A DNA stretch of 49,849 nt, taken from contig JACPAL010000017.1 of assembly GCA_016180855.1 (NCBI GenBank), forward strand, positions 1-49,849, given 5' to 3'. The DNA is from Deltaproteobacteria bacterium. GTDB lineage: Bacteria; UBA10199; JACPAL01. Made by a program: the position numbers and the translations under genes. This document shows, piece by piece, positions 8,256 through 19,324 of this stretch. The notes under the pieces were generated by a model that made no database searches, had not been told where the DNA came from, and was given only the letters and a program-made list of their open reading frames with translations. How positions within the stretch are numbered: position 1 is the stretch's first letter; every line of letters begins with the position of its first letter.

Positions 8256-9224
8256 ATGCTATCGAAACAGCTTTCGACCGCGAGAAAAATAGACGGTTTT
8301 TATAAATACCTTCATCTCAAGATGAAGGGCGGCGGCCCCCGCCTCATCAACCTCGAGGTGACGAAGCTCTGCAACGCGCAATGCGATTTTTGCCCCTGCT
8401 GGGAGATCAAGGACTATCCACAGCTCAAGGATTATGGTCCGGTTATGGAGAAGTTCAAGCCGATCGTCCTCTCCCTGAACGGCGGAGAGCCTCTTTTACG
8501 TAAGGATTTGATCGATATTATCGATCAGGTTCGGCCTCATTGTACCTATTTGACTTTGATTACCCATGGACAACTGCTGACGGAGAAGAAGTTCAAGGAG
8601 TTCTGGGATCATGGTGTCGATCAGGTCTCTATTTCAAGAAATTATATCGATGCGACCCACGATGAAGAACGCCACCTGCCCGGTTTGACAAAACATTTTG
8701 AAAATCTCATCCCCCATTTAACACGCCAGGGATTCGATAATATCGTTTTTAATACGGTGATTATGGATCGGAATATCGATCATATTGTCCCTCTTGCGAG
8801 GCAGGCCTATGAATGGGGGGCGAAGATCTCTTTTAGTTCCTATAGCTCGATGAAGAACGACCGGCCGGAGTATCAGGTTCGTGAGGCGGGGCTTCAAAGG
8901 CTCAAGGAGGTTGTTGAGGAAATTCTTGTTTTAAGAGGGAAACAGGGGAACATCCTGACCTCCGAGTATTATCTGAAAAAGATTCCGGAATACTTTGAGA
9001 ATGGTTATGTGAACGACTGCCGGGCCGGTCTTAATTTTATCCAGATGACACCGGATGGTTATATCAAGAGGTGTTCCGAGATGCCGGTCATGATGCATTG
9101 GTCTGACTATGAGCCGAAAAAGGTAGAGCAGCCGAACCCCTGCAATGTCTGCTGGCTCTCCTGTCGTGGGGAGACAGAGACCCCGTTGACGGCGGCTCGG
9201 ATTTGGGAGTTTATAAAGCATTAA
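8256..9224 (+). CDS. Radical SAM protein with SPASM-like C-terminal Cys cluster
   Basis: 322 residues. The [4Fe-4S]/SAM motif is CNAQCDFC (CxxxCxxC) near residues 39-46, followed by LNGGEPLLR, the GGE motif that binds the SAM amino group. The C-terminus has further Cys residues (NDCRAG, KRCSEM, NPCNVCWLSC), consistent with a SPASM or twitch-type auxiliary cluster. Cotranscribed with the nucleotidyltransferase/phosphotransferase fusion, so it may modify that product or its lipid acceptor. Alternative: a peptide-modifying enzyme, but no precursor peptide gene is visible nearby. Confidence 0.8.
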   Translation: MLSKQLSTARKIDGFYKYLHLKMKGGGPRLINLEVTKLCNAQCDFCPCWEIKDYPQLKDYGPVMEKFKPIVLSLNGGEPLLRKDLIDIIDQVRPHCTYLTLITHGQLLTEKKFKEFWDHGVDQVSISRNYIDATHDEERHLPGLTKHFENLIPHLTRQGFDNIVFNTVIMDRNIDHIVPLARQAYEWGAKISFSSYSSMKNDRPEYQVREAGLQRLKEVVEEILVLRGKQGNILTSEYYLKKIPEYFENGYVNDCRAGLNFIQMTPDGYIKRCSEMPVMMHWSDYEPKKVEQPNPCNVCWLSCRGETETPLTAARIWEFIKH

Positions 9225-9284
9225 TGGAGATATGGTTGATCAGCTTTTGGTTAGTACATTTTTGTTGATAAACCATAAGTATTT

Positions 9285-9376
9285 CTAACTTTTAGCGGGT
9301 ACAGTCGTATCCGCTAAAAGTTGAAATACTCTAACTTTTAGCGGGTACAGTCGTATCCGCTAAAAGTTGAAATACT
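9285..9376. repeat. Two perfect tandem copies of a 46-bp hairpin unit
   Basis: Units 9285-9330 and 9331-9376 are identical over 46 bp. Each contains AACTTTTAGCGGGTAC and GTATCCGCTAAAAGTT separated by AGTC, a 16-bp stem with one G-T pair and a 4-nt loop. The second copy ends 4 bp before tRNA-Leu. No T-tract follows either stem, so these are not typical intrinsic terminators; they resemble a REP/BIME-like doublet. The bases between the radical SAM gene and the repeat (9225-9284) show no feature. Confidence 0.9.
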
Positions 9377-9380
9377 ATAG

Positions 9381-9464
9381 GCCGCCTTGGCGGAACTGGT
9401 AGACGCGCCAGACTCAAAATCTGGTGGGGGCAACTCCGTCCCGGTTCGACTCCGGGAGGCGGCA
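9381..9464 (+). tRNA. tRNA-Leu (anticodon CAA)
   Basis: An 84-nt class II tRNA. The acceptor stem is GCCGCCT (9381-9387) with AGGCGGC (9457-9463) and discriminator A9464. The anticodon arm is CCAGA-CTCAAAA-TCTGG, giving anticodon CAA, which reads the Leu codon TTG. A long variable arm (around TGGGGGCAACTCC) and a T-arm with GGTTCGACTCC are present. CCA is not encoded. Confidence 0.96.
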
Positions 9465-9513
9465 CAAAAACTTTGACTTCGGGACAATTTTCAAGTTCTA
9501 CTCCGTCCCTGTC

Positions 9514-9924
9514 ATGGGGAAATCGTTCTTTTTTCTCTTGTTTGTCGTGCTGATCGCCTCGTGCGGGGGGGCTGAAGAGGAGTTTGCTCTCTCGTCTTCC
9601 CTCGATGAACCGGTGGATGAAGAGGAGTTTTCCCCTTCCGACACCCTCAAATCGGCCGTTACCAACACCGGGGCCACTGTTGCGGCAGAGGCCGGCTATA
9701 TTACGGATGGAGCGACCATTACGATTCCGGAAGGTTTTGCTGCCTCACAGTGCGTCTTCACAGCAGCGCTCGCTAACGTCAGCGGCTCGGCTATTTCCTC
9801 AAGGGCTACCGTGAATCCGACGACCGGCCAGGTGACCTGCCGGTCGGTGGTTCAGGAGAGGGAGGAAGTTCAACCAACGGAGAAGAGTTGTGTCGCCTCT
9901 TATACTGTGATCTGCGCCAAATGA
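9514..9924 (+). CDS. Small lipoprotein, unknown function
   Basis: 136 residues from the ATG at 9514. An open frame extends back into the tRNA, so this start was chosen as the first ATG outside it. It gives a clean lipoprotein signal, MGKSFFFLLFVVLIASC, with lipobox IASC. The mature part is acidic at first (EEEF, DEPVDEEEF), then Ala/Thr-rich with Cys residues in QCVF, VTCR, KSCVASYTVIC. Its stop overlaps the pgi start (ATGA), so the two are translationally coupled. No family recognised. Confidence 0.6.
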   Translation: MGKSFFFLLFVVLIASCGGAEEEFALSSSLDEPVDEEEFSPSDTLKSAVTNTGATVAAEAGYITDGATITIPEGFAASQCVFTAALANVSGSAISSRATVNPTTGQVTCRSVVQEREEVQPTEKSCVASYTVICAK

Positions 9925-11303
9925 CCTCTTTTTCTGATATCACCCTAGATTTTAATAACATGATGGCCGACCGGGTCGGACCGGGCGGAATCCAGGTCTC
10001 GGAGATCGACGAGTTGATCCCGGGTTTACGCCAGATCTATCAAGGGCATACGGATTTAAGAAGATTAGGACAGTTGCCGTTCCGCGACCTCCCTTATCAG
10101 GAAGAACAGGTCGAGCTTATTCTCAAGGTGGCTCGAAAAATTCGCGAACAGTTTGAGAGTGTTCTGCTCCTGGGCACCGGAGGTTCTTCTCTGGGGGCTG
10201 CCTTTCTGCTTCAGGCACTTAGACCGGAGGGCGATCGATCGCCAAGAATCGAGATTTGTGAAGATCTCCACCCTCATACCTGGAAGCTCATGACGGAAAG
10301 ATTGTCGGAGAAGAAGACATTCTTGGTCGTTGTGAGCAAATCGGGAAAGACGATTGAAACGCTGGCTGCCTTTCTTTTTTTCAGAAAGTGGATGATTGAG
10401 AAGGTCGGAGAAGAGACCTACAAAAAGAGCGTGCTGTTTATTACCGATCCTCAAAAAGGCCCCCTTCGGAGGATCGCTGAGTCTGAAAAAATTGAGACAC
10501 TGTCTGTTCCGCCTGGCGTGGGGGGACGTTACTCGATCCTTTCCACGGTCGGTCTGATCCCGACCGCCTGTGTTGGTATTGAGATCCGCGAGATTATGGC
10601 CGGGGCGCGTCGAATGGACCAACGTTGCCAGAGGGAGGATGTCTGGATGAATCCTGCGGAGATGTCGGCGGCCCTTCATTATCTATTGGATCTGAAACGT
10701 CGTAAGAAGATGAGGGTGATCATGCCGTACGACGACCGGCTTCGGGCCTACACCGATTGGTTTGCCCAGCTTTGGGCTGAGAGTCTGGGGAAGAGGTTTT
10801 CACTGAAGGGTGAGGAGGTTCGGGCTGGCTCCACACCGGTCAAGGCGCAAGGGTCGATTGATCAACATTCCCAGCTCCAGCTCTATCTGGAAGGGAGCCA
10901 GGACAAGACCGTAACGCTCATTGCCGTCGAACAGCCGGCGGTTGATTACCGGATTCCACAGGCATACGAAAATATCCCGGAATTCAGCCTTTTGGTGAAC
11001 AAGGGGACCCAGCAGCTCCTGACGATTCAACGGCGATCGACCGAGGCCGCTTTGAGTCAGGTCGGTTGTCCCAATATGACGATTGAACTTAAGTCGGTGA
11101 ATCCGTACACGATCGGTCAACTTCTCTATCTGGCGGAGGTTGAGACCATTTTTGCCGGGACGCTCTATAACATCAATCCGTTTGATCAGCCAGGCGTTGA
11201 ATTGATCAAGAATTACATCCGGGGTTTTCTGGGTGAACCGGAGTACCGTAAATACAGGCAGGTTGTGGAGGGGAACAAGAAGGACAGTCGCTACACTATT
11301 TAG
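9921..11303 (+). CDS. pgi: Glucose-6-phosphate isomerase
   Basis: 460 residues from the ATG at 9921, which overlaps the previous stop; an upstream GTG at 9888 is possible but unlikely. Family motifs: LLGTGGSSLGAAFLLQAL (phosphate-binding loop), VVSKSGKTIETLAAF, GGRYSILSTVGL and the C-terminal Lys region, with QLQLYLEGSQDKTVTLI and DQPGVELIKNY. It interconverts glucose-6-phosphate and fructose-6-phosphate in the cytoplasm. The length fits the shorter bacterial class. The stop interlocks with the convergent lipoprotein gene (TTAG at 11300-11303). Confidence 0.95.
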   Translation: MTSFSDITLDFNNMMADRVGPGGIQVSEIDELIPGLRQIYQGHTDLRRLGQLPFRDLPYQEEQVELILKVARKIREQFESVLLLGTGGSSLGAAFLLQALRPEGDRSPRIEICEDLHPHTWKLMTERLSEKKTFLVVVSKSGKTIETLAAFLFFRKWMIEKVGEETYKKSVLFITDPQKGPLRRIAESEKIETLSVPPGVGGRYSILSTVGLIPTACVGIEIREIMAGARRMDQRCQREDVWMNPAEMSAALHYLLDLKRRKKMRVIMPYDDRLRAYTDWFAQLWAESLGKRFSLKGEEVRAGSTPVKAQGSIDQHSQLQLYLEGSQDKTVTLIAVEQPAVDYRIPQAYENIPEFSLLVNKGTQQLLTIQRRSTEAALSQVGCPNMTIELKSVNPYTIGQLLYLAEVETIFAGTLYNINPFDQPGVELIKNYIRGFLGEPEYRKYRQVVEGNKKDSRYTI

Positions 11304-12064
11304 AGATGAGAGGGGTCTCCTCCGTTTCCCGTTCGAGAACCAATGAGCCCTCCCGTCGTTGGAGCTGGTAGTGGTGTAGAATGCTCCTCGGCATAGGACT
11401 CTGTTCCAGGGATAGATGAGTCTCCGCTTCCCGTTTGAGAACTCGTAAAGCCTCCTCCCGTCGGTACATCCGGTGATGTGTCAAAAGTAATCTCGGAATA
11501 GGATGATGGGTCTAGAAGATTACGATTTGATTCAAAGGCGCTTCTTAAGCGAAGGCGGTCTCTCAGCTCATCCCCCACAGTAAAGCGGACCTCGAGAGAG
11601 GTTGTTTCATCGAGTGAGACCTGAAGACTCAACCCCTCCGGATCGCTTCTGAGATTCCCGTCCGGGTCAACCTCGAAAGAGGCGCTCGTGGAGTGAAAAG
11701 GTTCATCGCTTGTCAAATCGTCATAAAAGGAGACCGTGAGGTCCTGCTGATCGACATCAAAGGTCGTCTCAAAAAAGCCTCCCTCCAGTTCCAGAAGGGG
11801 CCGTCGTTCGGAAGTCGGATTATCCCGGAGATAAGTGATGAGTCTCTCCAGGGGGGAGAGGCTCTCTTCCGTCTCCTCTTCGGCCTGATCTCCCGTTTCC
11901 GAATCAGAACTCTCGGAACCGGCGGTGTTTGTCGGATTGCCGGCACGTGTCGCCTCCTGGGTCGTTGGGATGAGGAGAGAGATCTCACCAGATTCTTCGA
12001 GGCATCCTGCGATCAAGGCAGAGGAGAATAACAGGGTAACCAATAAGGGAAACGGTGTATTCAT
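11300..12064 (-). CDS. Lipoprotein, unknown function, coupled to a TIGR02147 regulator
   Basis: 254 residues. Lipobox LIAGC at residues 17-21 after a typical signal. An acidic Ser/Glu-rich linker (SESSDSETGDQAEEETEES) leads to a beta-rich central domain, and the C-terminus holds two imperfect Gly/Thr/Ser copies (TGGGFTSSQTGSG and TGGLIGSRTGNGG) that are also visible as an imperfect DNA repeat. Its ATG overlaps the upstream regulator stop (TAATG), so they form a two-gene operon. TIGR02147 genes often sit next to lipoprotein genes; the function here is unknown. Confidence 0.7.
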   Translation of the reverse strand: MNTPFPLLVTLLFSSALIAGCLEESGEISLLIPTTQEATRAGNPTNTAGSESSDSETGDQAEEETEESLSPLERLITYLRDNPTSERRPLLELEGGFFETTFDVDQQDLTVSFYDDLTSDEPFHSTSASFEVDPDGNLRSDPEGLSLQVSLDETTSLEVRFTVGDELRDRLRLRSAFESNRNLLDPSSYSEITFDTSPDVPTGGGFTSSQTGSGDSSIPGTESYAEEHSTPLPAPTTGGLIGSRTGNGGDPSHL

Positions 12065-12930
12065 TATTTTCCTCCTGAGACTACCGTCAACGGAAAGAGC
12101 TGAAAGTTAAATTGATAGACGGTTGTTGCTAAAGGATCCTCCCCCTCAAGATTCTGCATGAGTCGGTTCTGAAATTCCTGTATCTCCTGCTTCATTTGGC
12201 GGAATTTTTCCGGTGAGAGGGCCGCTGTGATGCATGAAACCTCGCGGTCGGTACCATGGTTTTTTGAGAGAGATTCCTTGGCACGATCGAGCATCTGTCG
12301 ATGAAAATGGGTCATACAAACCTCCTCGACCTCTGGAGAGGTTTCCACATTTTTACTCGTCACGCTCAATCGTCCATCGGGGTCTCTCTCGACGAGCTTT
12401 AATTCAAAGAGGAGTTGGATCCCCCGTTTGATCTCAGCCGGGGTTAATTGCTTCCCCAACTTACGGATGATCCAGGCGTGGTCCTCTTTAAAATGAGACG
12501 TCCCGATGAGCTCACGAATGACCGGCAAGTACCAGTGGGAGAAATATTCGTACTGACAACTCTGGATCCGGAGCCCGTTCTCCTTTTTAAGGATCGGGAG
12601 CAGTTGTTCATAGTAATGCTGTTTCGTCTCCATATCCTTTGACTGATTGAACCGAACAAGGTTTTCAAAGTAGAATCGTTCTTTGGTTGTGAGTCCCAAT
12701 GCCCGACAGATACCGTCTATCGATTTATCGGCGATGTTTTTCTTTCTCCGGATCAGATCGAGCAGATAACTGGGCGAGGTGAACCCGGCCTTTCGTGAGA
12801 AAACTCGGTGGGAAAATCGGGGATTCTCCTTTTTTCGTTTAAGATAAAAATCGGCCAGAAACTGTCGATAATCGGTGTATCCTATCAGGGAAGGGGTTTC
12901 AGGCCCTTGTGTTGGTTCTAAGGAATCCAT
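12064..12930 (-). CDS. TIGR02147 family putative regulator
   Basis: 288 residues. The N-terminal segment YTDYRQFLADFYLKRKKEN, then FSRKAGFTSPSYLLDLIRRKKN, looks like a helix-turn-helix, and LGLTTKERFYFENLVRFNQSK is typical of the TIGR02147 family, found in Fibrobacteres and deltaproteobacteria-like groups. The middle and end (DPLATTVYQFNFQLFPLT) complete the family length. The likely role is DNA-binding control of its own operon; inverted repeats at 12990-13031 in the divergent region are candidate operators. It overlaps the lipoprotein start by one base. Confidence 0.8.
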   Translation of the reverse strand: MDSLEPTQGPETPSLIGYTDYRQFLADFYLKRKKENPRFSHRVFSRKAGFTSPSYLLDLIRRKKNIADKSIDGICRALGLTTKERFYFENLVRFNQSKDMETKQHYYEQLLPILKKENGLRIQSCQYEYFSHWYLPVIRELIGTSHFKEDHAWIIRKLGKQLTPAEIKRGIQLLFELKLVERDPDGRLSVTSKNVETSPEVEEVCMTHFHRQMLDRAKESLSKNHGTDREVSCITAALSPEKFRQMKQEIQEFQNRLMQNLEGEDPLATTVYQFNFQLFPLTVVSGGK

Positions 12931-12989
12931 AACGCGTGTTTATTATCGTATTCCGTACCCATAGGTTTCGTTAAAAAACAATCGCCGGG

Positions 12990-13031
12990 AATTTGACTTT
13001 CGGGATCAAGTCAAATTGATTGTAATCAATT
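12990..13031. promoter_or_regulatory. Two adjoining inverted repeats in a divergent intergenic region
   Basis: AATTTGACTT (12990-12999) and AAGTCAAATT (13008-13017) form a 10-bp perfect inverted repeat with an 8-base spacer. It runs into AATTGATT (13014-13021) and AATCAATT (13024-13031), an 8-bp inverted repeat with a 2-base spacer. They lie in the roughly 300-bp AT-rich gap 12931-13230 between the TIGR02147 gene and the gene at 13231. Palindromes like these are typical operator sites. A third, smaller stem (GATCCGA/TCGGATC, 13180-13198) lies closer to the rightward gene. Operator function is inference. Confidence 0.5.
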
Positions 13032-13230
13032 GATTTTAAATAACTTTTATAAAAAGCCCTTCAAAAATATTCTACTCAAAATAGTGTTTAAGTGTACGCC
13101 AGGTAGGTACAGATTTCTCAAAAACGGGTCATTTTTAAGCGACATTAATAGTTCTTCATCGAGACCTGAAATGAAAAATGATCCGAGTGGTTCGGATCTT
13201 AAAGATCAAATTCAAGGAAGAGGAGGAATT

Positions 13231-13989
13231 ATGAGAGGCATCCATCCAGCGGCATCCGCTGTCGTAGAGGCGGCTATTGCCATGTTAAGAGCGGGTAGAG
13301 GAACAAGGGTCATCAGTGCAACTCAAGAGTTTGTTGTGCCGGTTGGAAGGATCGTCGGTGGAGGAGAACGGTTGGTCTATCCTGCCGGAGAGAAAATAGG
13401 TCAGGCGATTGTTGATTGCAGAGGGAGGCCGGTTGGCAGATTAGGAGTCGTCTTTTTTAATAATGAGAAGCAGGCCTGGCAGGCGGCAAGAGGGGATGGA
13501 ACTGCTGTTATTATAATGAACGGGATTGACAAACTGACGGCGAACCGTCTTCGTGGCACGTATAGAGAGCTTATTGGTAGTTCTGCTCTTAGTCCTGAAA
13601 CCCCCAATCTAGTGGGGCTCCTTAATTTTTTACGGGCAGCCAATGTCAGGGATCTCTATGGGTCTACCAGGAAGTATGTCCAATCTCACATGGTGCCGGT
13701 TGACGGTTTAAATGTTTTTACCGCCTTTGGTGAGACGTTTGGTCATATGAGGGGTTCGCATGATGTTTCTTTGGCTATCTACTTCGCGCAACCATTTGCA
13801 TTTGCCGGTCCGGTGGCAACGTCTCAGATATTTAAACGGGGTGGAGTTCTGCTCTTTCGGTCCTCAGCAGATGCAGTCCAAGCAATACCACCGGATGTTT
13901 TTGCGCGGACCTACAGGTTGGCAGATGGAGCCCGTGAGATTAGTGATATGAGTGAGATTGTTCCGGTTCCACCCATTTCACCAAACTGA
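13231..13989 (+). CDS. Hypothetical protein
   Basis: 252 residues from the ATG at 13231, chosen because AGGAGGA lies directly upstream. The frame stays open back to 13030, but that part looks non-coding (AT-rich, Lys/Asn/Phe-rich translation). The protein has no signal peptide or clear transmembrane helix; it begins MRGIHPAASAVVEAAIAML and contains Gly/Val-rich stretches (VGRIVGGGERLVYPAGEKIG). I do not recognise a family. It is divergent from the TIGR02147/lipoprotein operon and may share its control region. It ends 10 bp from the convergent acyltransferase gene. Confidence 0.55.
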   Translation: MRGIHPAASAVVEAAIAMLRAGRGTRVISATQEFVVPVGRIVGGGERLVYPAGEKIGQAIVDCRGRPVGRLGVVFFNNEKQAWQAARGDGTAVIIMNGIDKLTANRLRGTYRELIGSSALSPETPNLVGLLNFLRAANVRDLYGSTRKYVQSHMVPVDGLNVFTAFGETFGHMRGSHDVSLAIYFAQPFAFAGPVATSQIFKRGGVLLFRSSADAVQAIPPDVFARTYRLADGAREISDMSEIVPVPPISPN

Positions 13990-13999
13990 GAAAAATCTT

Positions 14000-15063
14000 T
14001 TAACCAAACCAGGGGGAGCGGCGTTGTTTCAATCCGTCCATCACCATCTCCTGGATCGTCCCACGAACCTCTTCGGAGAGACGGTTGACGAGGAGCTGGT
14101 CTTCTGCCGCTTCAGACGGGTATTGCTTGTGGAGCTCAATAGGCTTTCCGAAACTGATCGTCCATTTGGAGGGGAAAGGGATGAGCCCCAGCGGACCGAG
14201 GAGCGGGAGGGTAGGGGTTACCGGTAAATAGGGGATCCCCAACGGTTTGGCCAGTACGGTCGACTTGTAAAGGATCGGATGGATCTCTTCGGCGCCGATA
14301 ACAGAAACGGGGATAATTGGGGAACCGGTCGTAAGGGCCAGCTTGACGAAACCGCCGCGCCCAAACCTCTGGAGCCGATAGCGGTTTTTGTAATGTTTCC
14401 CAATCCCCTTTACCCCCTCCGGGAAGACGACGACGAGGTGCCCCTTCTTGAGTAAGCGCTCGGCATTCTCCGGACAGGCGCGAACCCCACCGATGCGGTA
14501 CATAAAGGTACCGAGAAATGGAAAGTGGTAGACAAAATCTTCTACGAGAAAACGGACATCACGTCGTGAGGGATGATCATTTTCAACGGCGAGCCGGATC
14601 ATCGCCCCGTCGTAGGGGAGTGTTCCGGAGTGATTGGCCACAATAAGTGCCCGCCCATCCGCGGGGACGTTCTGTATCCCCTGCACGCGGACGCGCCAAT
14701 AATCATAATAGAGGAGGTCGAAGAGCGGTTTGACCCGTCGCCCGAAGGAGGGGTCCATGCCGAACTCATCGACTTCACTCTCCTCCACCTTTGATTCTCC
14801 CCACCAGAGAGATTTGAGCGAACTAAGGGCCCCCTCCAGCTGGTGGCCGGAGAGAAGGGTTTCCATGAGGGAGATCGAGGCGGGCTTCTTCTCCGGACGA
14901 GAAGAAGGTTCCTTGCCGGTCTTATTGAGAAGGCTTTTCATCTCCCTTTCTACCTTTTCGAGACGCCGTGAAAGCTTCATTGCGAGCTCCTTCCAATTTT
15001 CGGTTTTAGGGCTGTCACCCGCTCCCTGGAGAAGCTTAAGGTAAGAAATTTTATGAGGTTTGG

Positions 15064-15067
<4 letters not shown>
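14000..15067 (-). CDS. PlsC-like lysophospholipid acyltransferase family protein
   Basis: 355 residues. The first 120 are charged and probably partly coiled-coil (WKELAMKLSRRLEKVEREMKSL). The acyltransferase domain has NHSGTLPYDG (residues 145-154), in which the catalytic His146 and Asp153 are six residues apart (Hx6D) instead of the usual four, and the block III motif FPEGVKGIG. This variant is seen in some glycerophospholipid or diacylglycerol-type acyltransferases. It overlaps the upstream epimerase stop (ATGA) and ends the long leftward run that begins at thiS. It probably acylates a lipid at the membrane; the acceptor is unknown. Confidence 0.8.
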
Positions 15068-17522
<2,455 letters not shown>

Positions 17523-17524
17523 TT

Positions 17525-18481
17525 TCATAAAATATTCTCCCAATCCTTCCAGACCGGCTCGTAACCGTGTGCCATAATGGCGGCGGCAACCTCAGCCGGT
17601 GTTCGCATGTCTTCAATCTCAAACTGTCCTTCTGACTCTTCGGGTTTTAAATAACCTCCCGGTTCCGTTCTGGAGCCGGCACTCATCTGCGTTACCCCGA
17701 CCCCGATCAACCGATCACGCAATTGAGGCGATTCTCGCGTTGAAAGGAGAATACCAACATCCGGCAGGGCGATCCGGAGAGCACAGATCATCTTCAGAAA
17801 CTGTTCATCAGAGACAGGAGAGGAAATCTCATAGTTTCCGGCGCAGGGGCGGAGGCGAGGGAGGCTCACCGTAAATTCTGTCTGCCAGAATTTTTTCTTC
17901 ATGCAACGGACATGCTGTATCAACGCTTCCAAATCGTCCTTCCATTCGGAAAGGCCGACCAGTATTCCCATACCGATCCGACGCATACCGGCCCGGGCTG
18001 CTGCTTCCGGGGCCTCGAGACGGCGACTATAATTTTTCTTGGGGCCGGCTAAATGAACCTCTTCATATCGCTTTTGATTGTAGGTCTCCTGGTAGATCAC
18101 GACCCCATCGACACCGGCAGAGATGAGCTCTCGATACTCCTCCTCCCGAAAAGGGGCCACCTCGATCGAGAGGGATGCCAGACGGGGTTTAAGTTTTGTT
18201 GCAATCTCCTTGAGATAGCCCGGTGAAACCAGGCGTGGATGCTCGCCGGAGACGAGCAGGAGGTGTTTAAAGCCTTGGCTGGTCAGGTAGTTTGCCTCTG
18301 ATAACACCTCCTCGACGGAGAGGGTTTTACGGGTAATTTTATTCTCCAGGCTAAAACCACAATACTTGCAGATGTCGATACATTCGTTGGAGAGGTAGAG
18401 GGGGGCATAGAGTTGGATGGTCCGGCCGAAACGCAAGAGAGTAAGCCGGCGAGCCTCGTCTGTCAGATCTCGAACGATCAT
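17525..18481 (-). CDS. thiH: 2-iminoacetate synthase ThiH, N-terminally short
   Basis: 318 residues. ThiH cleaves tyrosine to dehydroglycine for the thiazole of thiamine. The radical SAM cluster is Cys34-x3-Cys38-x2-Cys41 (CIDICKYC), preceded by [17 protein letters not shown] and followed by [21 protein letters not shown] and STRESP. From memory, E. coli ThiH is about 377 residues and has roughly 55 more before the equivalent of LTLLRFG, so this protein lacks the N-terminal region. The start overlaps the thiG stop (ATGA), and a palindromic repeat lies just upstream in the 3' end of thiG, which suggests rearrangement at this junction. Confidence 0.92.
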   Translation of the reverse strand: MIVRDLTDEARRLTLLRFGRTIQLYAPLYLSNECIDICKYCGFSLENKITRKTLSVEEVLSEANYLTSQGFKHLLLVSGEHPRLVSPGYLKEIATKLKPRLASLSIEVAPFREEEYRELISAGVDGVVIYQETYNQKRYEEVHLAGPKKNYSRRLEAPEAAARAGMRRIGMGILVGLSEWKDDLEALIQHVRCMKKKFWQTEFTVSLPRLRPCAGNYEISSPVSDEQFLKMICALRIALPDVGILLSTRESPQLRDRLIGVGVTQMSAGSRTEPGGYLKPEESEGQFEIEDMRTPAEVAAAIMAHGYEPVWKDWENIL

Positions 18482-19320
18482 AACTCTCCCCGTCCTTTGG
18501 CTCGCCCCGCTCGCTCAGGACTTCCCCCTCTTATCTTAAGAGGGGGAGATAAAAGGTCTGGGATATTATCATAGGGACTCGATGCCTCTGCCCCTGTCTG
18601 CTCCCCCATAATTCCCGCCAAAAATCCTTTTCGTCCCGCTTCAACAGCGAGACGAAACGCCTCGGCCATTTTTACCGGATTCTCTGCGACAGCGATCGCT
18701 GTATTAACCAAGACGGCGTCGGCGCCCATCTCCATCGCTTCGCAGGCGTCTGAAGGAGAGCCGATTCCGGCATCGACAATGACCGGAACGGTTGATTGTT
18801 CAATGATGATTCTTATCGTTTCTTTCATTCTCAGTCCTCTCCCTGAGCCGATTGGTGCGGCGAGTGGCATCACTGTGGCACAACCGGCCTCTGTCAATTT
18901 CCTGGCGAGAACCGGATCGGCCTGAATGTACGGTAACACGGTGAACCCCTCTTTGGTTAACGTCTTGGCCGCCTCCCATGTTTCAATCGGATCCGGCAAA
19001 AGGTACCGAGGATCCGGAATCACCTCCAGCTTCAACCAGTTTCCGAGCCCTGCCTCTCGGGCGAGGTGGGCGAGCAGGATCGCCTCTTTGGCATTTCGGG
19101 CGCCGGAGGTATTCGGAAGAAGCGTGAAACGATTTCGGTCGATGAAGCTTAATATATCCTGTTCGGGTCTCGCCAAGTTGACCCGACGGAGCGCTACGGT
19201 AACAATCTCTGTTTCGGACGCCTCGAGACTCTCTCTCATGACAGGACCCGAAGGAAACTTTCCGGTCCCAACCAGGAGACGGGATCTGAATTGTTTATTA
19301 AATATGGTTAGTTTATCCAT
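18478..19320 (-). CDS. thiG: Thiazole synthase ThiG, with repeat-derived C-terminal tail
   Basis: 280 residues, longer than the usual roughly 255. ThiG builds the thiazole phosphate from DXP, dehydroglycine and ThiS thiocarboxylate. Lys97 in [10 protein letters not shown] is the Schiff-base residue; [11 protein letters not shown] and [13 protein letters not shown] are family motifs. The normal end is near GAEASSPY; the following 25 or so residues ([11 protein letters not shown], then [14 protein letters not shown]) are encoded by a G/C-rich palindromic repeat. ThiS ends 4 bp upstream and ThiH starts within the stop, so the three are one translational unit. Confidence 0.95.
   Translation of the reverse strand: MDKLTIFNKQFRSRLLVGTGKFPSGPVMRESLEASETEIVTVALRRVNLARPEQDILSFIDRNRFTLLPNTSGARNAKEAILLAHLAREAGLGNWLKLEVIPDPRYLLPDPIETWEAAKTLTKEGFTVLPYIQADPVLARKLTEAGCATVMPLAAPIGSGRGLRMKETIRIIIEQSTVPVIVDAGIGSPSDACEAMEMGADAVLVNTAIAVAENPVKMAEAFRLAVEAGRKGFLAGIMGEQTGAEASSPYDNIPDLLSPPLKIRGGSPERAGRAKGRGEL
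18523..18547. repeat. Palindromic repeat inside the 3' end of thiG
   Basis: TCCCCCTCTTA (18523-18533) and TAAGAGGGGGA (18537-18547) are an 11-bp perfect inverted repeat with a 3-nt loop. It is read in frame as the tail of ThiG (SPPLKIRGG) and belongs in style to the other G/C-rich palindromes of this window. Confidence 0.8.
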
Positions 19321-19324
19321 TTTT

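Noticed and set aside
9285-9376. Tandem 46-bp units considered as a small CRISPR array
   Set aside because: The copies are directly adjacent with no spacers and there are no cas genes.
9424-9513. N-terminal extension of the 9514 lipoprotein into tRNA-Leu
   Set aside because: The first 30 residues would be encoded by the tRNA and would destroy the lipoprotein signal; the ATG at 9514 is better.
13127-13140. GG-N10-GC spacing upstream of the gene at 13231, considered as a sigma-54 promoter
   Set aside because: Only the GG and GC doublets match; the surrounding bases do not fit TGGCAC or TTGC, and such spacing occurs often by chance.
13030-13230. N-terminal extension of the 13231 protein
   Set aside because: AT-rich, non-coding-like composition and a strong AGGAGGA ribosome site directly before the internal ATG.
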